64,000 nt of DNA from Pyronema omphalodes. Taxonomy: Eukaryota; Ascomycota; Pezizomycetes; Pezizales; Pyronemataceae. Position numbers and translations under genes: made by a program. The stretch covers positions 310,001 to 374,000 of the forward strand of contig JAJJXM010000002.1 of NCBI GenBank assembly GCA_024516155.1, in the 5' to 3' direction. A model generated the notes under the pieces. That model was not told the origin of the DNA. It saw nothing but the letters and a program-made list of their open reading frames with translations, and made no database searches. The stretch's first letter is position 1, and each line of letters opens with the position of its first letter. This document shows, in pieces, positions 23,659 through 33,532 of the stretch.

Positions 23659-23682
23659 GGGGGGGGGGGGGGGGGGGGGGGG
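23659..23682. repeat. 24-base poly-G run
   Basis: Uninterrupted G homopolymer following a C. Runs of this kind are prone to sequencing and assembly error, so its length should be taken as approximate. On the transcribed or displaced strand it could form G-quadruplex structure. Confidence 0.85.
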
Positions 23683-24765
23683 TTAGCCGGAACTGCTGGG
23701 GAGTGAGATAAAGGTAAAGGCAAAAAAAAAGTGCTTTTAAATTGTAAATTTTTATTTGGGACTTTGGACTTTTGACTTTTAACTTCTAACTTCTAGACTT
23801 CCTAAGTTTACATTGGTGGCTGCGATTACAGTTGCAGTTGCAGTTGCGTTGCGTCGATTTTACTCCGCTCTTTACAGTTCGAACTTCGAAATACGTTAGC
23901 ACATCTGTAACCATAGCCAACAAGCGATAGTTTGCGATAGTTCATTTGGCACCATGTGTAGCTCGGTGTACCTGACGCCAAAAGAACTTCTCGGTATACA
24001 TATGTATAGACCAACCATCATACACCAACGACTTTAATCCACCATCCACCATCCATCCAGCATAGTTTAATTTTAATTTCCCTCGTGGAAAATCACTTGC
24101 TTGTCTGTATGGTGGACATATGAACCTCTACATAGATTAGATTAAGTTTTAGTTCAGATTAAGTATAGTTCATTCGCAAGTAATTTCACACATGGTGCGC
24201 AACGAAAAGTCGTTACTTCGTTATGTACTTCGTTTCTGTATTTTTTTCTTTTTTTAGAATTGCATTCTAGAAAAGGTTAGCTTGGTAATGAATCCCTGTA
24301 ATCTGTACTGTATTATCCCTTTCTTGGATCCTTTAGACTTTCTTGGATCCCTTGGCTGGTCTGTATGACCATACTTCCCTCCTCCCTCTTGCCTCTTGCC
24401 TCTTGCCTCTTCCCTCTGTCTTCCCTTCGTCTGCAAATCCCTCTGCAGACTGCAGCGTTATCATACCCCCTGTCCTCCCCCCTGTCGCACTGCGAAAAGA
24501 AAGGATTATCATTCGCTCGCTTGATTCGCTTGATAAATGATGGAAAATCATTCAACCGGTGCTGGCAGCTGTGATGCTGTAATGCTGTGATGGGTGCTGC
24601 AAGATAATTTTTTTTCCACGCGCTGAGACAAATCCGGTGAATGGATGGATGGATGAATCGCATCGTTATCATTATCATTTATCATTATCGGGTTACTTTG
24701 CGGACTATGGGACTTGATGGCACCCCGGGGAAGCTTTGAGGATACTTATGGATAATAACCCACAA

Positions 24766-24782
24766 CCCCCCCCCCCCCCCCC
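24766..24782. repeat. 17-base poly-C run
   Basis: Uninterrupted C homopolymer in the upstream region of the CBM48 gene. A second run of 19 C follows at 25413-25431. Confidence 0.85.
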
Positions 24783-25412
24783 TCCCCTTCCAACCCCGGA
24801 GGGAAGCTCTGAGGATTGGATATGGTTATGGTTATGGATAAGCTGGCCCTATCATATCGTCCTATCGGTGGGAAAACATGGGAGATGGCGTTTTTGTGGA
24901 GGAGTGAGGGAAAATTGTTGGCTGATGAAGAGAGGGGAGGAAATGGCTTATGGTAAAGAGGGGAGTTGAAAAGGGTCTAGATGGGTATAGCAGCTCAGCA
25001 GCTTAGCACTCAGCAGCCTCACCAAACTACTCGGGAGATACATATCAGTCAGCTACCTATCTTGGGAGATACACATATCAATCAGTCAATTATGATGCTC
25101 CGCCCTGCGCTGCTTTGCTCTGCTCTGCCCCGAAAGATATCATATCAGTCAGCAATACCCACTTTGAGAAATATCAGTCAGCATACATACACAGCTAACT
25201 GGTTACTGCCTGTATTCATATGGGGGTGCTGTACTGCCGCTCAGTTCCCGGGTCCATCATCGAACCTTTTCCCAACTCTGACTTGAAAGCCGTCCTGGAC
25301 CCGCAAGAGAAAATACATAGCTGGCTTCTGTTACCCATTTGTACTGAAGCAACAAAAAAAATCAAGGTACTGTACACTTAACTTACTCTTACATAAACCC
25401 TTCAGAGGTGGA

Positions 25413-25431
25413 CCCCCCCCCCCCCCCCCCC
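25413..25431. repeat. 19-base poly-C run upstream of the CBM48 gene
   Basis: Lies about 275 bp before the start codon at 25706, followed by a pyrimidine-rich leader (CTCCCTCCCT...). It may be in the promoter or 5' UTR. Length is uncertain for technical reasons. Confidence 0.8.
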
Positions 25432-25705
25432 TCCCTCCCTCCATCCCGCCCACACCCGACCCTTCCACCTTTTCCTGTTCCACCTTTTCTTCCCGAATTC
25501 ACTCCACCACTCGCAAACCACTTTCTTCTTACACACAACAGCAGCAGAAGAAGAATTCACAGAGAAGCAAACGAACAAACGAACGAATCTACAGATTACA
25601 TTTACCCACCACACCTATCCACGCACACACACACGCATACACTCGCATACATACATCGAATCGGAATATATCACCATTGGTGCCGAAGATAACGGCTGAA
25701 TAGAT

Positions 25706-28700
25706 ATGTCTGGGTTCTACACATTCCGATGGTGAGTCGCAATTTGTTCTTAATTCAAGAATTCAGGCAACACTGCACTGCCTGCACAGTCAACGTTTAT
25801 TCCCAGCTTTCCTTTCCTACAAGGTATCTGTCTGTCTGTTGTCTATCTATCTGCTGCCGTCAGTCGGCAAAAGACACCATTCAGAAGAAAGATGTTTGCG
25901 GCGTTGCGTTGCAATCGCTTCGCGGCGGCGTCATAGGGGCGCGGCAACTACCTTCCTGCGGTCTGGCCAGGGAACTTGAACTTGACCTTGAACTTGAGAA
26001 CTTTTAGAGCAAGCCAGCGAGCAACAAGACTCAGCAGGAACACCTAAGCTGACAAGACAAAAAAAAACAGGGACCGCCCCGCCACAGAGGTTTACGTCAC
26101 AGGAACTTTCGATAATTGGAGTCGCAGCACGAAATTGGAGAAGGAGGGAGATGTTTTCACAAAGAGAGTGGAATTGCCGACGGATAAGAATGTTACCTAC
26201 AAGGTGTGTGCTGGTTTCTATGTCGCTGGTTACTTTGGTTACTTTGGTTTCTTTCGTTCCTTTGGTTCGCGCGCTCCAGCTGCTCTAGCTACTCAGTTTG
26301 TAGCTCTGCTCGCCTCGTTCTCCTGGTTTTCAAATTTCTTTCTCATTCCGCTATTTTTCTCCAATTCCGTTACCCCTTCCCTACCACTCCCCTCCCCCCC
26401 TCCCCCCGCGTTGCTTTTTTGCGCTCTGTCCATCGTTTGATCTTTTCGTTTCCGCTACGCTTCCCTCCCAATCGACCGCCCTTGAATTTCCCCCCGGTGT
26501 GGGTGTCAATTTCGGAAGCGAGCGATTCCTTATCGGGATCGCGACCAAACGAGATGAGCACCGCGAAACGCATGACGTCGAATAAGCCGGCCTAGCCCAG
26601 TGGCACCAGTTGCTATGCGCACGCCCACCCTGGAAATCAGGAAATGAGAAAAAAATCCCAGCATCTGATTTTTCGTGTTCTGTTTTGCTGCTTCATCTCA
26701 AGTTCATCCATCACATTTCAAAATATCTAACATCTACAACCAGTTTGTCGTTGACGGTGACTGGGTAATCGATCCAAACGCTCCTATCGACACCGACGAA
26801 AACGGAATTCAAAACAACTTAATCACAAAAGAATCAATTGAGGTACCAGACATGTCCCAGGCCACGATAAACAGCGTGGCTCCCGAATCGTCAACAGCCG
26901 CTCTTGCTGGGGCCGTGCCCAAGGAGTCTGAAGTCAATAACGCCATCATCTCTTCTGTCGCCCCAGATGCTACCACTGCCGCATTGATCGAGGATATCGC
27001 TTTGGAGGCTACCCCTACTCCTGGCGCCAGCGATGTCCCTGGAGGATTCCCCGAGACCCCCGCAGTAGAGAAGATCGATCCTACTCCTGCGTCAACTGAA
27101 CAGATCTTCTCTGTTAAGCCTATCCCCGCATCAGAGACTGCAGAGAACCCCATTCAGTTACTTCCCGGAGAGCCTGTTCCTGAAATCGTTGGAACTCAGA
27201 CCATCCACTCCAATGTCAAGCTTGACAAGGAATCTTACGAAAAGGGCGCAACAAACTTCCCATTGAGCAACTTTGTCTTGCCCGAAGTCGTCACTCCTGC
27301 CGAGCTCCGCGCCGCAGAGGGTCGTGGTGTTTTGGACATTCCTAAAAACCTTATCCCTGAATCTTCCCTTCCCATCGTCTCCGCCGCTGAGGCTGAGGCT
27401 GCCGCCGCCAGCAACGTGGAGGTTCCCGAAATCGTTAAGGAGTCCCAGGAAGCGGCACTCGCCTCCCCGGAGGCCAGTGCGGTACCTGAAACCGTCGCGA
27501 TCAAGGCGGAAGTGGAGGAGGAATTGAAGCACGAGGTTCCCGCCATCCCCGCTACCACTGAGGGAAATACCGCCATCGTCGCCGCGCAGGAAGTCGCTAC
27601 CGAGACCGCAATCGAGACCAAGGAAGTCGCCAACCAGGCTGCTGTCCAGGCGCAGGAAATCGCCGTCACCGCTGCTGAAAAGACCCAGGAAATCGCCTCT
27701 GTCGCTGCTGAAAAGACCCAGGAAATCGCCTCTGCCGCCGCTGAGCAGGCCAAGGAGGTTGCTGTCGCCGCTGCCGTCCAGGCCCAGGAAACCGCTACCA
27801 AGGTTGTCGACCAGGTCGCTGAAGTCACCGCATCAGCAATCGAGCAAGCCCCCGCTGTTGCAGAGAAGGCTGCCGAGACTGCAACCGCTGTTACCGGCGC
27901 CGCCGTCGAGGTCGCTACCCAGGCAAAGGACGCCGTCGTAGATGCTGCCGCTCAGGCATCTGAAGTCGCAGCTTCCACCGCCATCCAGGCTAAGGACGCA
28001 GCCATCGCTCTTACAGCGGGCGCCGTTGGTGCCGGCGGTATTGCCGGTGCCGTTGCCCTTTCGCAGGAGCCCGAACCCGTTTCCGATGTCCCCGAGATCG
28101 TCCGCAACTCCATCGCCGAGGCCGGTGTTCCCGCAGAGGCTGCTGCCGTTGAGGAGGCTGTTGAGCAGAAGGTTGAGGTTGAGCATGAGCTCAAGGAGGA
28201 GGTTTCCGAGATTCCTGCTACCGTTGAGACTGTTGTCCCCAAGGACCAGGCCGATATCAACGCCGAGAAAATTGCCACCCAGACCGCACCTATCGTCACC
28301 GATGGAATTGTCGAGCAGGAAACCACCGCCCAGGTCATCGCCCACGACAAGCCCGAGGAGTCTGTCCCCGAGGTCGTGAAGGAGAGCATTGCTGAGGCTG
28401 GTGTCATGGCTGAAGCCGCTGCTGAGCCTGTCGCCGTTGGACAGAAGGAGGCCGTCGAGGAGGAGCTTAAGCAGGTTGTTGAGGAGGCTGCTCCCATCGC
28501 CGCTGCCACCACTGATATCCGCGCTCTCGACATCAACCCCGGCCCCAACGCCTTGCCTATCTCCGAGACTCTCCCCGCTCCTGCTGAGCCTATTGTTCTC
28601 GCGGCCCCCGTCACCGCCGAGCCCATGGAGACTGCTGTCGTCCCCGAGCCTGTCACCGCTGAGGTCGTCGCCCCCGTCGAGCCTGTCGTCCAGGAGGTTG

Positions 28701-29047
28701 TCAGCATCGAGCCCACTATCCCTGTTGCTGCCGCCAACGGAGACGCCGCCGCCGCTTCTGCTAAGCCCACTGAGCCTGTTGCTGCTACCGAGGCCCCTGC
28801 TGACGTCGCCGCTGCCGTCACCGAGCCTCCTGTCGCTGCTCCCGCTGCTCCTGCCGCTGTTGCCACCAACGGCCACGTTAATGGAACTGCTGCTACCGAG
28901 ACCAGCACCCCCCCTCAGACTTCCAATGGAACTCTTGATGAGTCTCCCAAGACTAGCTCAGAGAACGGTTCTACTGGCTCCAGCAAGAACAAGAGACGGT
29001 CTTTCTTTGGAAGGTTGAAGGATAGACTTATGGGAAAGAGCGAGTAA
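25706..29047 (+). CDS. AMPK1-CBM (CBM48) glycogen-binding protein with 11-residue repeats
   Basis: Related to yeast Crp1/Mdg1, proteins with an AMPK-type glycogen-binding (CBM48) module. Exons 25706-25731, 26071-26203 and 26744-29047 give 820 aa; the introns (339 and 540 bp) are long for this window. The CBM48 module is at residues 1-80 and is restored only by splicing: FYTFRW, then ATEVYVTGTFDNWSRS, then YKFVVDGDWVIDPNAP. After it come two copies of an SVAP(E/D)xxTAAL motif. A block of 11-residue repeats of the type QEIASVAAEKT follows at about 335-470. Three copies of a VPE(I/V)V(K/R)xS...VExEL unit are spread through the C-terminal two thirds, followed by an Ala/Pro/Val-rich tail. The C-terminus is basic (KNKRRSFFGRLKDRLMGKSE). 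The 11-mers should form a long amphipathic helix; its partner is unknown. Confidence 0.9.
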
Positions 29048-30085
29048 ACCAGTATAACAGCTAATGGATAATTAAAAAATGGGAATGATGGAGATGGGGT
29101 TTATGCAATTGGTGGGGTATGGAAGGAATGAAGGAAGGATACCAAAGGGGAGGATGGGATATGAAGATATGTGGAGGATGATCCAGGTCTTTAGATCTTT
29201 GAGTGTACGATTTACAAGTTCACATTTTTTTTTCACAGTTTTTACCTACCAAGCAGATCGGCTGCAAGATTACTTTTTTTTCTTTCTTCTTTTTCTTTTG
29301 TTATATGGTGCCTTTTTCTGTTTTTTATATGCTATTGATTCGTTTCTCTTTTTTGTGGGGTTTTAATTTTCTAATGTAAAATTCGGGGTTATTATTCCGG
29401 GGTGTTTCGGTGGGGGATTGGGGATGAGGATAGGATAGGATAGGATACCATGGGAATGAAGGAATTGGTTTTTGGAGGCTTTCGGGGGTTTGGGGTTGGG
29501 GGTTGGGAAGGAGATATTAAGCATGTCAGTTATATGATGAAGGAATGGAGGATGAGATATGGGATACCCAGGATTGAAGTATGGAATGGCACGGGGAATG
29601 GGGGATGGGATGGTGCGGGGGATGGAATTGGTTGGGGGTTATGATATGATAGGAAGGATGCGGGATATCCAGGAATTTATTTCTTTTTTTCTCTTTTCTT
29701 TTTTGCTCTTGCTCTATCTTTTGCTATGCTACCTTTTATCTTTGGTCATTTATCTTTGGTCAGCTTTGGTCATCTATCTTTTATCTTTTATCTTTTGACA
29801 TGTTATGTTATTTACCAGTTGTCGTATGGTATTTTTGTCAGTGTTATTATTATCTTTTGTCTTTGGTTAGGGTTAGTTTACAAACAAATATCCAAGTTCG
29901 AAAAAAAAAGGGTTGTGGTTGTGATCTTGTGATCTTGTGATTTTGAGGATTTATGCTTTGTGCTCTTGTGCTCTCGTAATTTCCGGCTTTTTAAAAATGA
30001 AAATGAGAAGGAAGATGAGAAGGAAAATGAGAAGGAAAAGGGAAAAGAAAGGAAAAAGTAAAAGGAACTTGATGCACTCTCTACA

Positions 30086-30186
30086 TATAAGCATAACTAT
30101 AAGCATAACTATAAGCATAACTATAAGCATAACTATAAGCATAACTATAAGCATAACTATAAGCATAACTATAAGCATAATTATAA
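30086..30186. repeat. 12-bp minisatellite (ATAAGCATAACT)
   Basis: About eight and a half near-perfect copies. The last copy changes to ATAATTATAACT. It ends only about 12 bp before the next satellite. Confidence 0.9.
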
Positions 30187-30198
30187 CTATGACAATAT

Positions 30199-30368
30199 AT
30201 TTGAGGATTTGAGGATTTGAGGATTTGAGGATTTGAGGATTTGAGGATTTGAGGATTTGAGGATTTGAGAATTTGAGGATTTGAGGATTTGAGGATTTGA
30301 GGATTTGAGGATTTGAGGATTTGAGGATTTGAGGATTTGAGGATTTGAGGATTTGAGGATTTGAGGAT
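30199..30368. repeat. 8-bp minisatellite (GAGGATTT)
   Basis: About 21 head-to-tail copies with a single GAGAATTT variant. Because 24 is divisible by 8, all frames can stay open and give artefactual octapeptide repeats. It lies 60 bp upstream of tRNA-Asp. Confidence 0.9.
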
Positions 30369-30428
30369 ATAGGAGTTATCAACCATACGTGATGCTCGAG
30401 TATGAAAATTGTGTGCTTGAAGGTATAA

Positions 30429-30512
30429 TCCTCGGTAGTATAGTGGTTAGTATTTCCGCCTGTCAATCCGATAGTTTCGCGGGAGACCGGGGTTCAATTC
30501 CCCGCCGAGGAG
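30429..30512 (+). tRNA. tRNA-Asp (GUC) with a 12-nt intron
   Basis: The cloverleaf is complete. Acceptor TCCTCGG pairs with CCGAGGA, with discriminator G. The D arm is TAGTATAGTGGTTAGTA, and the anticodon stem TCCGC pairs with GCGGG (one U-G). Anticodon GTC is at 30462-30464. The T arm is CCGGGGTTCAATTCCCCG, with an intact B box. The intron is 30466-30477, between positions 37 and 38, the canonical site; the mature length is 72 nt. Confidence 0.97.
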
Positions 30513-31066
30513 TTTCTTTTGGTTTTTGCTTCTTCCCGGCCGTTTGTTTCTTCTTCCCTGCCCCTTAGTTTTCATGGAGTTTCTTCCTGCCCCTTAGTTT
30601 TCATGGGCTTTGTTATGTCTGGGATTTCTTTCTGTCCCTTGGTTTCTTCTTCCCTGCCCCTTCCCTTGGTTTCCATGGGGTTTGTTATGTCTGGGATTTG
30701 TTGTGGTGCGTTGTGGTGCTACAGAGGATATGAATACGATGTTGAACTCTTGGGTTTAGTTTGAGTGGTTCTTTGGGTGTAATGAGGTGAAGGAGAAGGG
30801 GGGAGTGAGGGGGGGAGGGATTTGGTGGTTGGTATGGGGTTTATGGGAGAATGGGGATAGGGGGGATGGGGATAGGGGGAATGAGGAAGGGGGGAATGAG
30901 GAAGGGGAGAGAGGTAGATACGAAACGGTGCAAATACAACAATGAATGAAAAAAATCAGAGATAAATAAGAAAAGAAGGAAAAGAGAGAGGGGAAAAGGG
31001 GGAAAGACGGGGGAACATGGGGAAACACGGGGGAAACACGGGGGAAACACGGGAGAACATGGGGGA

Positions 31067-31182
31067 AGAAGACAAGACAAGAAGACAAGAAGACAAGAAG
31101 ACAAGAAGACAAGAAGACAAGAAGACAAGAAGACAAGAAGACAAGAAGACAAGAAGACAAGAAGACAAGAAGACAAGAAGAC
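31067..31182. repeat. 8-bp minisatellite (GACAAGAA)
   Basis: About 14 copies of GACAAGAA, flanked on the left by three GGGGGAAACAC-type units. It produces artefactual antisense open frames with a VFLSSCLL octapeptide period. Confidence 0.9.
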
Positions 31183-32240
31183 GTAGAGAAAGATAAGTAG
31201 CAGGCTGCAGTGCATGCACAAAAGGAAAAAAAAAATGATTAAAAAAAAAGAAAAAGAAAAAGAAGAAGAAGAAGAAGAGACTAGCAGGGGAAAAACAAAA
31301 GCTCAAAGAAGATGCCTGAAAAGAGGGAAGAAAAGAATAGAGTCAGAAGGTTCAAGGTTGAAGGAGAAAACAGGCCAGAGGCGAGATGAACCAGTAACCA
31401 CTAGAACGAAGTTCATACATGAAGGGAAGCTGCAAGTTCGAAATATGCTGCTTAGAAACGTGGAAAAGGCTTTTTATGTAGCAGAATATGTCGTAAGTTA
31501 TATGATGAGCCATACAGGCGGGAATGCCAACGAAGAAATGAATAAATGTTAAGACGACTACCGTCCTGGAAGCATTAAGTAATTTCCTGATAATTATGGT
31601 GGAAACTGAGCTTTCAAAGGACAGTTAATAGTTTAAGTTCTTTTTTTTAGGAAACTTTTGGAATTGTGGTTCTGCTGTTGCTGTTGCTGTGGCTATGTGC
31701 GAACTGTATACGGTACACCCAGTTTATGATACCTTGCGAGAACGATACGATTATGGGTGCTGAGTTGAGTACTGTGAGAGCCCTGGGTTGAGTTGATTTT
31801 CAGTGGCCTTGAAGCTAGAGGTTTTATTTCTTCCCGCAGTTTTCTAGGGCTTCTTTTCGTTAAACGAGATGGGTGTGTAAAGAGACTATAGAGGTCGCGG
31901 GTGAACCTAGCCAGGCACATGGCATCACTCGCATTCTTCATCGTGTTATAGATCCCAGACATCTCGTTTTTGTGATCAGTTACTTTTGTATGGCCGCCAT
32001 ATATTTGATATATTAAAACTTTTGCTAAACTGAAATTAAATCCGATGTCTAAAATTGAAGCTTTGCCTGAGAGATTACACTGCTGGGGCTTAACGCGGCG
32101 TTGGCTGTTTTTTTGTCGGCTCGCTCCAGAGAACGTGATCCGTGATCCTCGAAGTAACGTATCCTTAAGGTACTGGATACTCAGTGAGTATACCTTTGGA
32201 GAATGTAGTTGATTCGCTCCCCGAATTACCCTTATATGTT

Positions 32241-32353
32241 CTGGAAGTATTGATCAAAAAAAGGAAGAAATGTCACCTCTAATATGTCAACTATGACCCG
32301 GAAGTGTTGATTAGAAAAGTGAAAAGTATGACGTCCGATATGTTAACCATGTG
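32241..32353. repeat. Diverged 57-bp tandem duplication
   Basis: CTGGAAGTATTGATCAAAAA ... at 32241 and CCGGAAGTGTTGATTAGAAA ... at 32298 align over their length, with mostly transition differences (C/T, A/G). It lies in the upstream region of the gene at 32730. Confidence 0.7.
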
Positions 32354-32729
32354 CCGATTAACGGTATAGTTGAAATTTGACCGCCAATTCGTCCTTTTAG
32401 TAAGCCAACAAAACTGGTGCCGAGAGCACTTAAGACTAAGCTGTCGCACCACACCGTCTCCCCTCTGCTTCAATTCACTCCTCTTCCTCGCAACCCTATC
32501 CCAAACCTCGCACTTTACCAACACACACCACAAGCCAGCTGTCTTACCGACAGAATATCCATGAGAAACCATCAAAACTCGGATCGACAAGACCAGGATC
32601 AGCGTCCACCATAATTTGGTTTCTGATCAATAACATAATCCCAACCCTGTCTCGCATCGAACGGTAGTTATCGAGAGATCTTCCCGACTGATCTCTTCAC
32701 ATCAGTCCTCTCGCTTAATACCAAAAGCA

Positions 32730-33532
32730 ATGTATTCCAACTCTTCAGCAAGCTTGGCTTCGGATTTTTCGAACTACAGCCACAACTCGACCGCATCCTA
32801 TCATTCCAACGCCGGCAGTAGCCACAGTACACCAGAAAGCACCTGGGCCGAAGGACCCGTAACATTCAGTAATGCCCCGACCTTAGGCGAGGAACCTCGT
32901 CCCAGCAGCAGCACCTTCAGTTCGAGCGCATGCTCAGAATCCAAAGCATTGAAACCAAACCGCTCTCGGGGACCAGTCGATTTGGAGAGTGGAAAAAGTT
33001 CCCTCGACCACCGTTCAACCCCAGCCGATACAGATACCGATGAGGAAAGAGTCTCGACATCCTTAAACAAACGCGAATGGCTCAATTTACCCACTCCTAA
33101 GGGTTCACTACGTAGATTATGGGGATGGACAGAGATCCCGACCTGGATACTGGGCATCTCTACAATTTGCGGTCACCCTGGTAAGTCTTCTTTCTCCATT
33201 CAACAAATAGATCAATCTTGCTAATGAAACCCCAACCAATAGTTGAACCCGCATGCTTAAGATATATCCATAGAGCCTGTCTTCACAGCATGTTATTCGC
33301 GGGAATATTCCTCCTAAGTCTAGTCGACATCCACTCCTCGAATACACGCCCAATACCAATCTGGGGATGGTGCCTAACTGTCAGCTTGTATTTCTCATAC
33401 ATGGGCCTTCTGTACGTCGATCACACAATCTGGTCCAGCCGGGAGGCGGCAAGAAAAGAGGCAGAGCGTTGGGAGGTGGAACGATTATTTGTGGACGGTG
33501 GTCGAATTGCAAGACGGAGCAGCCGGATGTAA
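32730..33532 (+). CDS. Hypothetical protein with Ser-rich N-terminus and membrane helices
   Basis: I do not recognise the family. Exons 32730-33180 and 33243-33532 (GTAAGT donor, 62-bp intron with CTAAT-type branch site) give 246 aa. The first about 115 residues are Ser/Thr/Asn-rich and probably disordered (SNSSASLASDFSNYSHNSTA). After the LPTPKGSLRRLWGW segment come hydrophobic stretches: one before the junction (PTWILGISTICG), then LHSMLFAGIFLLSLVDI and CLTVSLYFSYMGLLYV. The C-terminus is a charged helix (WSSREAARKEAERWEVERLF) with a basic end. It looks like a small membrane protein with a cytosolic disordered N-terminus and a helical tail. The joined frame and clean splice signals support it as real. 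Confidence 0.75.

Larger units (their letters stand above)
19335..25705. other. 6.4-kb gene-free microsatellite-rich region
   Basis: No frame here has coding character. The region is a patchwork of short repeats and homopolymers: TA repeats (21122-21142), CACTGATT (22111-22139), AGTTTCACC (22193-22222), GGAA (22870-22892), GTGTACG (22929-22994), CACATA (23370-23406), a 24-G run (23659-23682), CTCTTGC (24386-24412), and C runs at 24766-24782 and 25413-25431. Many blocks are variants of ATGTATG, GATAC and CATAC words. The left end is the cyclophilin promoter and the right end is the promoter/leader of the CBM48 gene. An RNA gene cannot be excluded; see the hairpin at 21590-21643. Confidence 0.7.
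29048..30428. other. Intergenic, T-rich tracts and short satellites
   Basis: 1.4 kb without a gene. It contains T-rich blocks (29220-29360), GGATA repeats near 29428-29448, ATCTTTGGTC and TATCTTTTATC repeats (29738-29800), a telomere-like GGTTAGGGTTAG at 29865-29876, GAGAAGGAAA-type repeats (30001-30050), and the two satellites listed separately. Confidence 0.6.
30513..32729. other. Repetitive intergenic region
   Basis: No gene supported. It holds G-rich duplications (30840-30910, 31009-31060), the GACAAGAA satellite, a purine-rich tract (31215-31300) and a diverged 57-bp tandem duplication (32241-32353). The right end is the promoter and leader of the membrane protein at 32730. Confidence 0.6.

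Noticed and set aside
26675..26743. Upstream extension of the large CBM48 exon to an ATG at 26675
   Set aside because: It would delete the first half of the CBM48 module. Splicing exons at 25706 and 26071 restores the domain in frame.
27235..28908. Long minus-strand open frames (up to 347 codons)
   Set aside because: They lie antisense to the Ala/Val/Glu-rich CBM48 gene, whose GC-biased third positions remove antisense stops.
30081..30466. Antisense open frames with a repeating ILKSSNPQ octapeptide
   Set aside because: They come from the 8-bp GAGGATTT and 12-bp satellites, which cannot create stops in that phase. There is no gene context.
30199..31182. Possible CRISPR-like arrays
   Set aside because: The repeats are 8 bp and contiguous with no unique spacers, and the genome is eukaryotic. 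These are minisatellites.
30756..31306. Antisense frames with VFLSSCLL repeats resembling a membrane protein
   Set aside because: Produced by the GACAAGAA satellite and purine-rich flanks. All three frames stay open at once.
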